Shown here one piece after another: positions 44,572-56,144 of a DNA stretch of 64,000 nt (position 1 is the first letter of the stretch; every line of letters starts with the position of its first letter). This DNA comes from Rhabditophanes sp. KR3021. Taxonomy: Eukaryota; Nematoda; Chromadorea; Rhabditida; Alloionematidae. The translations under genes were made by a program, and so were the position numbers. Location of the stretch: contig CAUJLY010000004.1 of NCBI GenBank assembly GCA_963281155.1, positions 1,054,001 to 1,118,000 of the forward strand, written 5' to 3'. The notes beneath the pieces are model-generated. The model worked only from the letters and a program-made list of their open reading frames with translations, ran no database searches and was not told the origin of the DNA.

Positions 44572-46675
44572 TCAGTTTACATGGCCAGTACTTGTTATTA
44601 GGTTTGAAGATCGAGTACTGAAAGTTAAGTCATTTTCTTTCAAAAACCAAATCGGAGTATGTTCACGACTTTTGTAAGAATCATCATACATTACCTTTTG
44701 ATCATGCGCTAAATCAAGACTTCCTCTCTCAGTTGAACGAATATCAGCTCTTAATCTTGAATCTGATATTCGAACATGTGGAATTTCAGCCTCTGCCATA
44801 TAATTAAGTCCAATCAAAAACTTGTTCCAGTAATAAAAGTTTTCATTGTACTCCTTAGCATCAGCAGCCTTATAAATAGCCAACTTCCTAGACCCCTGAG
44901 CATACTTAATGACCGACTTATAATCTCCATCAAATCTCCCAACCACTTTATTACCAGAATCAACTAATTCACCCATAACTTCCCACTCTTTCTCATTTCC
45001 AAAATTGCAACAAATCCTTTTGAACTCTTCACGACTAAATTTCCACAAAATAAGGTTCTCTTTGGAGAGGAATTGCTTTGGGGTTTTCAACGATAAAGGC
45101 TATTTTGTTCCAGGCGTAGTTTTCTTTCCATTGAGTTTGAGGTTGATTGACATGTTGTTGGAAATTTCAACTGAGTTGAAAGTTAATTTGCTTTGCATGT
45201 GGTAAGAAATAATTTTCAGGTTGGTGCTTCGACGTGACCAGCTGCGAGGAAGGGTGCTTTTGAGAAATGTTCAGCGTGGAATTTCCAGCCTTCTTTGCAA
45301 ATGTAGTCGAAGGTTTCTCCGGATACGAGACAAAGGCTTTTCTACGACCGGGTATCAAAAAATCAGAGTGGCCAGTTATGGCGAAGGCGATTACTTTGAG
45401 GAGTCTTTCGATTGGGTCAGTTAGTATGGTTGTTTCGTTGAGAATTTGACCTTGGTGAGCTTCGGCACACATTAATTGGTTGGTTGAGATGGGTTCGTAG
45501 ATAAACATTGGGAGTTGATAACCTGTCATGTAAGCTTTGAGGAGAGTTGTGTACGAGATGGGTTCCGCGATTGCTTGAATTGCGGGAAGGAGTTTCTTCT
45601 GCTTGTGAGGACATGTATGAGATCTTCTACTTTGGGTTTGTTGTTGTTCCCATCAGGCTTGCATTTAGCTACTTCCACTTTACGAGGAAAACTCTTGGAC
45701 TTGGCGGCAACATCTGTTTCGGCACTTGTTTTAGGAACAGTCTGCTTGACCAAACAATATTCAGATTTAGCCTCAATAAAATTCTTATTCAATTTACTTG
45801 TTTCTTTAATAGGTAAAGGTTCGAGTTCGTTGTTTGAGACACCCTGATCACAATCACTTATTGAACTTCCCGATTTTGAACTCAAATCCAAATTAAATGT
45901 AGGAATAATAATTTTGACAGCTTGTTTCAACTCTTCATCAGACTGTTCTAATCTAATAATCTTCAAATTTAAATCAGTAGCAGTCGAAAAAATTAATTGG
46001 ATGACTTCACGCATTTCTTTCGTGATAATCTTAATTTCGGAACACAGGGCTTTGATGGTAAGATCTTCGTCGCTGTTTTTTATGCAGTTAACAGGCAACA
46101 TTTTGTTGCTTGCATGTGAAGAAGTAGTGTCCTCAGACTGTTCCATTGCATCTTCAAAAACTGAAGGAATGTTCAAACCATCTTTTCTGCCACTATTGAG
46201 AAATTGAATAAAGTATTTGTGAGAGATCAAATTCTTCTTCCACTCCTCAAAATCAGATTTGACTACAGACTCAACTCTTAACTTGACATTTGGTGTTTCA
46301 AAGATAAAGTGTCTGTCACTGTCGTCATAAAAAGTTTCATCAACACTTGAATCAACAAATATCTTCTCATTTTTACTATCGGGTTTAATTTTGTCAAATA
46401 CATTTGTTCCATTCTTTTCTAATGTCAAAATACCCCACACAAGACTGCCTTGTACTTTCTCTTGGTGTTTAGGCTTTTGAGGCGAAAAGTTTTGGCTTTG
46501 ACAATGCCCGAGTAGTCATTAGGTTGGATTATGACTTGATTTTGTTCTGTCACATCTTCTATTCCCTAAGAAAGTTAATTTACAAAAGACGGTTTTACTG
46601 ATTTACCTTCAGAACACCATGATGCTTGTCACGTTGAGTCAACGTTTTTCCAAGACGGGAGAAAGCGTTGGTCAT
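44572..46675 (-). pseudogene. Oxysterol-binding protein-related gene, frameshifted
   Basis: Exon 1 (46675-46607) and exon 2 from 46565 lead, through a possible 37-bp intron at 46464-46428, into a 300-residue open frame with a PH-like part (FIFETPNVKLRVESVVKSDF) and a coiled-coil linker. The C-terminal sterol-binding ORD domain is recognisable throughout: EPISYTTLLKAYMTGYQLPM, DPIERLLKVIAFAITGHSD, GETFDYICKEGWKFHAEHFS, SYHMQSKLTF, and finally SDSRLRADIRSTERGSLDL and TPIWFLKE. These pieces lie in different frames: breaks occur near 45585, 45325, 45210, 45110 and 45060. No GT-AG introns explain them. Either the gene is dead or this stretch has several sequencing errors. OSBP proteins move sterols and PI4P between membranes. 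Confidence 0.72.
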
Positions 46676-48166
46676 GAGTAGGATATGAATAAAACATGCA
46701 ATTTAGTCTCATTTTATTTAACTAGCTGATTCAATATTTGCATACTACATATTACTAATTATTTAAATTTTTCCAATATATAAAAAATAATGAAAAGAAG
46801 AATGTGATGATAAACAGTAAAAATCAAGGTTCCATAACACAAAGTAAATATGTTGTTTGAATAAATAAATAATATTTGTCATTTCGTGAGTTTTTTATTT
46901 GTGTGAGAAAGAAAATATATTCATGTAAAAATTATTTATAAAAAAGTTTTCCACAATCTAGCCGATAACAGCCAATCAGTTAGTAGTAAGGTAGTATTGT
47001 TTATGCTTAATATTTAACCTTCTTTCGTACTATATAGTCTTGTTTGCGGTAAACATATTATTGAAAATAGTATATAAATTGTTATTTTTCAATGGACAAC
47101 GATCATTTATTCTCTTTGTATGCAAATAACAGATATAGTTGGCCGTTCTTTGTGTTGGTGGCAATTTTAGAAATGAAGAATGAGGGAATTTATTTATTTC
47201 CCCGTACTACATTACTCTGCCGCAAATGATTTAGACAAGTTTAATTGTGTGTAGTTATTTTATTTATCTATTTTCTTCATTTTAACTAGATGTCTTTATG
47301 TATTATAGCGGACATTTTGTTTTGATTAAATTTTAACATCTAACTTAATAGGTACGCACATTTTCTTTAGATTTTCACTCTAACATTGGAATTTTAAGCA
47401 TCTTATGTAAAAGGTATGAATTTGAGAAAAGTAATCAAACTATTACTTTATTTGCATTCTCATACCAATTTATCTATCATTCAATTTATAATCTTCATAC
47501 ATTTCAATTCATACCAATTAGTCTCTCAATGCTATCATCAACATAAGATGAAACGCCTTAAACATATTGCAACAACAGAATGTCTCAATTTAAACTTGTA
47601 TGATGTGCCTAAAATTTGCACGTACGTTTTACCCTTTGCTCTTCAGCGCCGATCAGACAAACTTTTATCATCAACACTTGTTTTTGTCATCAACCAAATA
47701 TATTTTATTGATATATAGATTTTTAGTAAAAACAGGTTTATCAACAAACTTAAATCAACTCCCTCCTCCTTTTTTTGATGCTATTTTTGAAATCATTACA
47801 TTTTTATTGTTGGCGTGTCGTCGAAGGGACCGATACGAAAATGCATCTCTCCCTTACTCTTTACCAACATTGTGCGATGGTGATATATCCTCACTTTGTT
47901 TTACTGGGCAATTTTTTGATGACAGAGGGGCATGTAACAGCTGTAATAGTGTCATTGATATTAAGTTTGGTGAGATTACTCGCAATGGGAATGCAAAGAC
48001 ACTGTTTATAATTTGAACTTTTATACTATTAGATCATTTTTTAACTTGGTAAACTCATCACTACTTTGTTTTAACTAGTCGTTACGTATGCTTCTCTTTA
48101 GTTGTTTTAAAATAAATAAAAATATTTACTTGTTTTCAGATTAATTGAACTCTAAGAAGCTACAAT
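46676..48166. other. Intergenic, no convincing gene
   Basis: Open frames of 80-140 codons at 47416-48016 overlap each other in different frames, are Leu/Ile/Phe-rich and match nothing I know; I do not call them. A TGTTTTCAG acceptor-like site at 48131-48139 precedes the next start by 27 nt. Confidence 0.4.
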
Positions 48167-48396
48167 ATGGGCCTTACCGGAGAAGATATCCTTAAGTTGA
48201 TCCTTGCAGTCTTATTGCCACCACTTGCTGTAAGTTTACACGCATTTTAATCAGATAATTAGCAAATAATTACGTATAGGTTCTCCTTCACTCCGGCTGT
48301 GATATTCAATTGCTTATCAATATCGTCCTTTGCTGCTTAGGTTACATCCCAGGAATGATCCACGCCTTGTGGTGGATTTTCTTTGCCAACAAGTAA
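48167..48396 (+). CDS. PMP3 / UPF0057 small membrane proteolipid
   Basis: Two exons (48167-48229, 48280-48396) encode 59 residues. The sequence ILAVLLPPLAVLLHSGCD and then VLCCLGYIPGMIHALWWI is the complete PMP3 (stress-induced hydrophobic peptide) domain with two membrane spans. Family members modulate membrane potential and salt tolerance in yeast and plants; nematodes have several copies. It is normal in length and intact. Confidence 0.95.
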
Positions 48397-49576
48397 ATGG
48401 TTGAATCGTCATTGGTATAACTGCTTGTCATCTAAAGACTTCCTCTCCACTATGGGAGTCATTTTTAATCTTATTCATTCTAAAAACATAATAATCCCGA
48501 AATAATTTGTTTGATAACATGCTGTTAAGAGTTTATTCTTTTTAATAAATGAAATTGAATTTATATTTGTTTTAAATTATAGTTTTTTAAATTTTGTAAG
48601 TGTGTTTTTTGTTATGACGTAAAGAAGGGGAGCTTTCTTAAAGACATCAATATTGTTTATGCATTTGACATGAGAAGTACATGTTATTGTAAAGTATTTT
48701 TTAATCATTTGCGCACAAACATATATGGTTTGATGTCCAATTTATAAATAAATGTGAGTAATAAGTATGAGCAAAATGAGTGGTAGTTTTGTGAAGGGTA
48801 ATTATTTGTGAGTCACTCTAAATAAAACATCGAAATGATTCTGTTCATCACGGATTACCAACCATTTTTCATCGAACACAATTAAAGACCGACAAATACA
48901 TTTATGATCGTACAAAACAACACAATTTCATAATAATACGAATTAATATTTGCTCAGTAAAAGTAAAACAAACACCCTTTATCATATCAATTTAAACAAC
49001 AACAAAAATTAAAAGAAATGTTCATAGGAATCAAAGTTTGTTAAATTGTAGAGTAAACATATTTTTTAAAAACAGCGGTTGGCAGTAGTTTAGTTGACTT
49101 GGTAAATAATATTTTTGATTATAAAGAGATAGTCTAAAATTGGATAGTTAGAGGTAATATGATGTAAATTGATACGTTAATATTTGATTGAATGTTGTTT
49201 TTATATATAGCTCGGCAATTTCGGATTTATTTTAGACTTATCCTTGATATAAAATCATAATAATAGCAATAGTTAGTTTTAGCGAGTTGGTTATGATTAA
49301 AAATGTTATATCAAGGTATACTTCCACAACAATTAATTACAAATTATTTTTGGTGAAGTCTAAAGAACTAATCTTTTTAAATTTACTAAAAAGTTTCATT
49401 TTATTGCAAATTTGTGACATTCTACGTAGGTTCCCATTGGAAATGTTATAAATAATGTTTTGTAATGTGAGTAGAGGAACATATTATAGCATGAATTCGG
49501 TGTTGGTCAATAAGTAATATTTAGTTATATACTCTACTATTACGGATTGTCACCAAGTACTGGAGTCTTTCCAAAA
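48397..49576. other. Intergenic, no gene seen
   Basis: AT-rich, no ORF of interest and no repeat noticed. Confidence 0.4.
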
Positions 49577-50593
49577 TGTCAATTATTGTTCCAAATGGTC
49601 TCCACATTTCTAAATGCTGTCCTGGGGAAAAGGGGAAACAATAATTAAATTTCAAATGGACGAAGGTTTTTTGCAACTAAAGGACATGAAGGATGATCAA
49701 AAAAAGCCTTTCGTCCAAATTTCTACTTTTCTTAAAGACAAAAGCATAAATGCTGTTTATAAGTTGAAGACAAAGATGACAGGACAGAATGGGGTAAATC
49801 TATAAAACTTTTGAAACTTGCTTTGAACAAGGGACAATATTGATCCTTACGCAATTTATCTCTCTGCCGAAGCTTTGGAAAAAAACATTTCAATGGAATT
49901 GGAGGTTGTGAGTGAAGCTATCTCCTACAACACACCTGTCTTTGCAAAAGAAAGAAAAGGTATGATTGGATTACTATCCAGATTGTCTGTTAACTTGAAG
50001 AATGATTATTTTGAGTTGTCTGTCGTTTCTGATTCTAAGAATGTTGATGTTATCTATCAATTGCAATTGAAGGTTCGAAGTTTTGATGAAAATGGTGTGG
50101 TTTGCAGACAATTCCAACATTACTGCGATCAAGGCACGAGACTGTTCCCCTATGCTTGCTTCATTGGAGAGGAAATGAAATTGAAGAGGTTGAAAGTGGA
50201 TGTGGAAATTGTTCACAAGAACATTGATCGCTTGCTTTGCTTTGAGGAAGGAGATCTGCACCTTTCTTTTGGTAATGGTGTTGTTCTTAAGACCTACAAA
50301 TCAGTAATTGGATCTCACTTAGGGTATTTTAAGGACTTGATTGGGGAAGAAATTAATTCTCCAGTTACAATTAATATGAATGACTTTTCCGTTGATGCCA
50401 TGAAGGAACTTTTGTATCAAGTATAGCAATTCAAGCTTCAAGAACTGGCCTTTGGGGTGGTATGATAGCTACTGGTTTTGACCCAATTAATGAATTCGGT
50501 CAACAAATTTACACCGATTTCATCAAACCAAACCTTGACAAGGGTTACTCCCAAATGCATCATGAGAATTTGTTGAAGAGATGTCTTTGCTAA
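49577..50593 (+). pseudogene. MATH-BTB protein gene, broken
   Basis: The first ATG frame stops after about 18 codons; another frame then gives a partial MATH-like piece to about 49805. From 49875 an open frame of 183 residues (KNISMELEVVSEAISYNTPV ...) covers a MATH domain and then the start of a BTB domain (LHLSFGNGVVLKTYKSVIGS). It ends at a TAG within the BTB fold, after about 50 of its usual 100 residues. Further coding-like sequence continues in another frame to a stop at 50593. MATH-BTB proteins are CUL3 substrate adaptors greatly expanded in nematodes, where pseudogenes are common. No introns are visible. Confidence 0.6.
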
Positions 50594-51143
50594 CTAAGTA
50601 CTTAACTAGATATTCAACTGTCATTTTGAACTATTTTATAAGAATCAGTTAACATATTTATTTATATAAATTTTATCAGAACAAATAAAATGCAGTAATG
50701 CTAAATTCGCTCCATATTTTTAATTTTTACGTAATCGTTTAAAAACGATTCAATAGTCTGTTTTATTGATTGTTATTGAAATAACATAATAATTGCTTCA
50801 AGTATGCAAATGCAATTTGAAAAACCCAGTAGTGTTATTATTAAACACTATTGAAGCTCCAAAATAACTATCAGAAATAAATTATTCTGATATCAACATA
50901 TTGCAACACTATAAGTAAATTAACTATTTTAAAAAGAAACACAAAAAAGAAGGTAGCATATTTATCACATACAAGTCATTTACTTCACGATTAAACAACT
51001 ATTAACGCGTCAAATTTTTAAGATAAAACCAATATACATGCAATAGATAAGTAATTTTAAGTAATTTCAGGCAATTTGTTAAGTTTATATGACATTTAAA
51101 GAATTATTGAATGGTTATGAATTTAAAGTGTGAGAAGTGATAT
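50594..51143. other. Intergenic between convergent genes
   Basis: AT-rich 3' flanks. At about 50821-50856 the words CCCAGTAGTGTTATTATTAA and CACTATTGAAGC form a loose inverted pair around CACTAT/AGTG; weak and not called. Confidence 0.35.
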
Positions 51144-52910
51144 TCAGTAATGATGCCGTAGACGTCTCAGAAAATCTGGAACATAATGTTCATTATTTTT
51201 GATGAAATGATCGAAATCTATTATATTATTGAAATGAACACAATAAAAAATAGAATGGTTAGTGTATTGTACAGAGCAATACTTGAATTGTTTTTGGTTT
51301 TTAGAGCAATTACAACTTCTATTTGGCAATGGGAAGAAAGATGCTTTTTTTAACGGATTTACATGTTCTTCATATTCAGTTACATTAAGTCCTTCGTTCA
51401 TAGGGTTATCTTCAATGGAAGCACTGTAAACATGGAACAGGTTATTCTCTTCTATTTCACCATTTGACTCAGCATCTTCCCGAGTAGTATATGAGCGGCA
51501 AGTGATTTCTAGAACTTTGAGGCTTCTTGGAAAGTCAAATTCCTTAATTCCAATGCAGCTTATTCTGAGGACAGCAAGATTTTTGAATTTGACAAAAACG
51601 TCTTTCTCATGATTGCTAAAAGACGTTGCATTGATATACGTTAAACCAAATTCCTTTAAAAATGGATACTTCTCGGCTAAAGTTCCGCAAGCTTCACTCA
51701 TATCAAAATCCAAATTTTGCACTATCAACGTTGTCAGACTATTAGGAAATGAACATACAGTGGCTTTCAAAATGCTGACTGCCCTCGTCGACCGAATGTT
51801 CTTATTATCTAAATGCAGATACTTTAAATGACATGATGAAATCAGGCTCCCAAGATATTGTCCAATTTTGAAAATAATATCAGACTCTACAGTTATACTG
51901 TCTTGTGATGCATACTCATAAACAGAGTCAAAATTGTTGTAGGGTGAAAGATTTAACTTATTCATTAAAAAACAAATGGCCTTTGCTCTAATTTGAACTT
52001 CAAAATTGGAATACTGATTAAATTGTGCAAACAAATTTAGAGATTGGAAATCCTGTATTATGCATTTAACCTTTTCCTTTCTAACAGTAACAAGATATTC
52101 AATGAGACCCAAGGCACTAATACTCTGTTCATAAAAATCAAAGAACATAGTTCCAAATTTCAAAAATGTTGTATTTTTGGTCTTTTTAAGTACTTCCAAG
52201 CAAAGACGATTATTCTTATTTCTTGCAACTTTATTGTCATCAATTACATCACTTCTATATTCTAATGAAATTTCTTTGAGACCTAACGAATTTTTGCATA
52301 CCTTGAGCACAACATCTAAGTTTTTGTACAAATAAGTGGCTGTTTTCATTTCATTGAAAATAAACTCTATTCTTTCCAGTTTATTTGATTTCAGTCTTTT
52401 GCATAGTTCAATTAGAAATAAACTAATTCCATTATGAGATTCGTCTCTACATGTCACAGAAAGGGTCAATTTGGTAAGCTTATTTGATTTTGTAAAAAAG
52501 ATATTTAACAAAGTAGACAACAGGTGGATTGCTTCCGCCCATAACAGTTCATCATACTCAAAAAAAAAGACGACGATGAATGAGAGTTTGTCCAAATTGT
52601 GTAACCATTCTAGGGAAAGATTGTTTGCACGCGAAACTGATTCTTCAAAATCTCTAAATTTTTTCCCAAAAATCCATCCTCTCAAGGAAGTATCGTCATC
52701 TATCATTATAAGATTTGTAATATCCTCTATGACTTGAGTACGTCCAATTGGCTTGACAAAGGATTTCAGATTTGAATTTTGCATAGTCTTATAAAAGTGT
52801 ACATTTGTCTTAGCTAAAGAAGCCATAGCTTGGAAATCACTGACACATGCTTTTAGAATGTGAGACTGGCAAAGTGCTATCTTCATAGCTTCCTTGTTAG
52901 ACGCATTCAT
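51144..52910 (-). CDS. Leu-rich, F-box-like nematode protein, function unknown
   Basis: A single exon of 588 residues starting MNASNKEAMKIALCQSHIL. Residues 10-45 (ALCQSHILKACVSDFQAMAS ...) resemble a diverged F-box. The rest is an irregular leucine-rich-repeat array (LKYLHLDNKNIRS, NSLTTLIVQNLDFD, FPRSLKVLEITC). The last 60 residues hold several Cys and His. If the F-box holds, it would be an SCF substrate adaptor, a class much expanded in nematodes. I do not recognise a named family. An in-frame ATG ten codons upstream is possible. Confidence 0.6.
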   Translation of the reverse strand: MNASNKEAMKIALCQSHILKACVSDFQAMASLAKTNVHFYKTMQNSNLKSFVKPIGRTQVIEDITNLIMIDDDTSLRGWIFGKKFRDFEESVSRANNLSLEWLHNLDKLSFIVVFFFEYDELLWAEAIHLLSTLLNIFFTKSNKLTKLTLSVTCRDESHNGISLFLIELCKRLKSNKLERIEFIFNEMKTATYLYKNLDVVLKVCKNSLGLKEISLEYRSDVIDDNKVARNKNNRLCLEVLKKTKNTTFLKFGTMFFDFYEQSISALGLIEYLVTVRKEKVKCIIQDFQSLNLFAQFNQYSNFEVQIRAKAICFLMNKLNLSPYNNFDSVYEYASQDSITVESDIIFKIGQYLGSLISSCHLKYLHLDNKNIRSTRAVSILKATVCSFPNSLTTLIVQNLDFDMSEACGTLAEKYPFLKEFGLTYINATSFSNHEKDVFVKFKNLAVLRISCIGIKEFDFPRSLKVLEITCRSYTTREDAESNGEIEENNLFHVYSASIEDNPMNEGLNVTEYEEHVNPLKKASFFPLPNRSCNCSKNQKQFKYCSVQYTNHSIFYCVHFNNIIDFDHFIKNNEHYVPDFLRRLRHHY

Positions 52911-54150
52911 TTTGAATTCTCTAAAATATATAACAAACATATAGTGCAGTTCAATTGGTATTGATAAATAGAAGAAAGCGGTCTAAATATGCTGTTTGCT
53001 AATTAGAATTAAAGAATATGATATTCCATCACTAACATTTAAATTAACAACTTATTTTGTCAATAACTACGTTACCATCAAGTATATATAAATTTATCAT
53101 TTAAAAGCGAGCCAAAAGAATACACATTTCCAAAGTTTTCCAAACGATATTTATGTTTTAACGAATAGATTTGCAGTTATGTAATTATTAGATTATATGA
53201 TTGTTCATGATTATTGTTAGTCACTTTTGGGACTGGATCAAATCAATTTTTCAAAACCAATCGACTTTAAAAAGCATGGTACTGCAGGAGGAGTTTTGAA
53301 TAATGTCCTTTTTAAACGTAGAACACATGTTTAATGCAAAATTTAAATTGTTTGAATCTAAAACTGTTAAAAACTTTGACTAACTTATAAGGCAAATTAA
53401 TTGCTTTCACGTTTGCAATATTTGATTTAAGAGAAGTAATTTTCAAACGATAGCACACATGAAAATGAAATTAGCAGGTTCCATTGTTATTCTAAATTTG
53501 AGGAATAGAAAAACATTGGAGGAGTTTTTTGAACTTCGTAAACAACATTACATTCTTGAAACCCGTGAGCTATTGCTATAATGATCAATAAAGATGTCAT
53601 TGATCATATATATAAACAAATATTACAACAAGAATATATAATATGTATTAACTTTACATATAGTTACTACTATATTTTATCATCCAAATAAATACATCTC
53701 TTTATCTTGTGTATTTATTGCAGAAACTTCACCCCTTTTGAGTATCCAGATCTCTTAAGAAATTCAGAACTTACTTCATTCTTTAAAGATCCCAGATCTA
53801 TTTGATAGAACCCATATGTTTTATTTGATGATTTTTATTTCTTTTTCTGTCGATTGCTTAATTTAATTAATTAGGTCCCCAAAGTGACTACAAAAAGTTT
53901 ATTTCATCATACTTTTTGATTTTTTCCTTAAAATGTATATTTTGTTCTTCATTCCTTTGTCATTATGAGTAAATTTAAAAGAAAGATGATGGGATAGGTG
54001 GATAAAAAATTGAAGCATATTTCTCTGCACATTGCGGCAAATAAATTAGGATTGAATCAACCAAATTCAGAAAAGACAACAAAAAACACAAGATGTGTAT
54101 CAAAGTTTTATTAACACAATTTAATATCTTTACAATATACTTATCTATAA
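52911..54150. other. Intergenic, no gene seen
   Basis: AT-rich; only very short frames. I found no tRNA boxes, clear tandem repeats or transposon ends. Confidence 0.4.
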
Positions 54151-55727
54151 TTATTTTATTAACGTTAGTTCAACCATTATGGGCTCATCTGGTCTTAAAA
54201 TCAACTCTGTCTTGCACCTTATTTCATCCATTCGCTTTAAGCTTCTAATGTTAAATTTGCTCAGCAAGTGGACCAGCACAGTCTTTTCTTCCATCAAGGC
54301 AAATCGTTGACCAATGCAGTTTCGACTGCCAGCAGAGAAAGGAAGGTACGCGTAGGGATGTCTTCCGTTAGCTTCTTCTACCGTGAACCTTTCGGGTCTG
54401 AAAGCTTCAGGATCAGGCCAGTACTTGGCATCACGGTGCATTAAGTACGCATTGATGAGAATTTCTGTCCCACGAGGAATTATCTTATCGTCTACTACCT
54501 CATCTTGATCCAACACTCTGTTGTAGATTGGTACACTTGGATACAATCTTAGAGATTCTTTCAGACAACATTCGAGGTATTTCAAACGTCCTAATTGCTC
54601 AAAGGTAATATCACTCGGATCATTGCCAACAACAGCTTGAATTTCCCCGCGTACTTTTTCTTGAATTCCAGGGTGGCAACCCAGCAGTTGGATTGCCCAA
54701 GTCAAACCAGTAGCAGTCGTGTCATGGCCTTCAAACATAAAGATATCAACCTAAAAAACGTATTACAACAGATAAAAATTACCTTAAAACTGACCTCACT
54801 CGAAATGTCATCCAGCGTCAATTCCCCATTCTTCTCCATTTCCAACATCAAATCAAGGAAATTGCACTTTTGATTGACCCTCAGCCCTCCATCTACCCTA
54901 ATCTGCTCCCTTCTTTCCGCTATGACTTTCGAACGAAAGCCATGCAAAGTTTCAATTGCTTTCACATGTTCCCTTCCCTCCCCAAAGTACTTAAAAACAA
55001 AATCCGACCACATAAAGGGATTAAGCTGCCGTCTCTGGATGATGTCATTTACCGTATGAACAGCTTTAACATAATCAGAGTCTTCATTAAGTTGTGCACC
55101 TACACACTGCCCCATTGAACTTTCACAGATGATGTCCAAAGCGCATAAGGTCACCCAATGTCCTGCATCCACGATTGCCCTTCTCCCACCACAAAAAAAT
55201 TCATCCAATCGCCCAGTCAATATTTCAGATTGGGTGTTGAAGATGTACACGAAACTTTTTAAGATATCATAATGGAATGTTGGCGTCAACAGCTTCCGAC
55301 GAGGTCTCCATTTGTCGGGCTTGCTAAATTGATTTAATTAAAATTTGTTATGTCAGTCAACTTACTAAGTCAGTAGTCCCAATCCTAGCCACGGAAGCAG
55401 GAACTTGTAGAGATGTCCTTTCCCTAAGTTCTTTCCACCAGTGAACAACTTTTCTATTACTTCCGCGCAGTAAATCATTACGATTGGTTGAGGACCCAGC
55501 CACATAGCGCATATCCGAGGGTAGAGAAAACCCATCCCCATTATTTGATCTAGTCGACCTACATCATCAGGTTTGATGTATTGAGCGTTCCCGATGATCG
55601 GGAAGGAGCGAGGGCCTTGGAAGCCAGATAGTTTTGCACGATGTTGAACGTGTTTCCATAACCATAAACCGATTAACACAAGAAATCCAAACACTAGTAT
55701 CGAGAGGTTCATACTTCCTCGAAACAT
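54151..55727 (-). CDS. Cytochrome P450, CYP4 type
   Basis: Three exons (55727-55366, 55323-54795, 54750-54151) encode 496 residues, the normal size. An N-terminal membrane anchor (LSILVFGFLVLIGLWLW) precedes the Pro-rich GFQGPRSFPIIGN. Helix C is KWRPRRKLLTPTFHY, helix I is FEGHDTTATGL with the CYP4-type Glu, ExxR is in KESLRLYP, and the haem loop is PFSAGSRNCIGQRFA with the Cys ligand. CYP4 enzymes usually omega-hydroxylate fatty acids; CYP4V-like members are typical of nematodes. It is ER-bound. Just upstream of the start lies a 140-bp direct duplication. Confidence 0.95.
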
Positions 55728-55754
55728 AAACTTTAACGAATGATTTTTTATTCA

Positions 55755-56044
55755 ACCCAAAAACGATGACTCCTGCCGATCTCACGTTGCAAACTTTTTA
55801 TAACCAATTAAGTGCACAAATCATCTTAAAAGAACCTTTAGTATATCAAAATTAAAGTACATAATCCAATCAAACACACTTTGTCTTCAAATGATCCCGA
55901 AAACGATTACTCCTCATGCCAATCTCACGAGAAAACTTTTAGTAACCCCTTGCTTACACAAATAATCCCAAAACAAGCTTTAGTAGTACCAAGACAAAAG
56001 TACATCAATCCAATTAAACACTTTTCGCCTGCAAAACCCCCCAA
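55755..56044. repeat. Direct duplication of about 140 bp, two diverged copies
   Basis: Copy A (about 55755-55891) and copy B (about 55892-56044) share, in the same order, AAAACGAT.ACTCCT, CCAATCTCACG or CGATCTCACG, AACTTTT, CACAAAT, TTTAGTA, AAAGTACAT and CCAAT.AAACAC. They differ by many substitutions and small indels. The pair lies immediately 5' of the P450 start codon, so both copies fall in its promoter or upstream region. Confidence 0.7.
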
Positions 56045-56144
56045 AAACCAGTCAAACCTGTCCAATTAACTTTTTAATCACATAAATGAATAAATATTTT
56101 ATATAGAAAATCAGACACATACAAATAAATTGGATTATAAGGAT

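Noticed and set aside
47416..48016. Overlapping ORFs of 78-138 codons before PMP3
   Set aside because: Three frames overlap, composition is that of AT-rich noncoding DNA, and no domain or signal is recognisable.
55881..56069. 62-codon plus-strand ORF upstream of the P450
   Set aside because: It coincides with copy B of the direct duplication and is not conserved in copy A as a frame.
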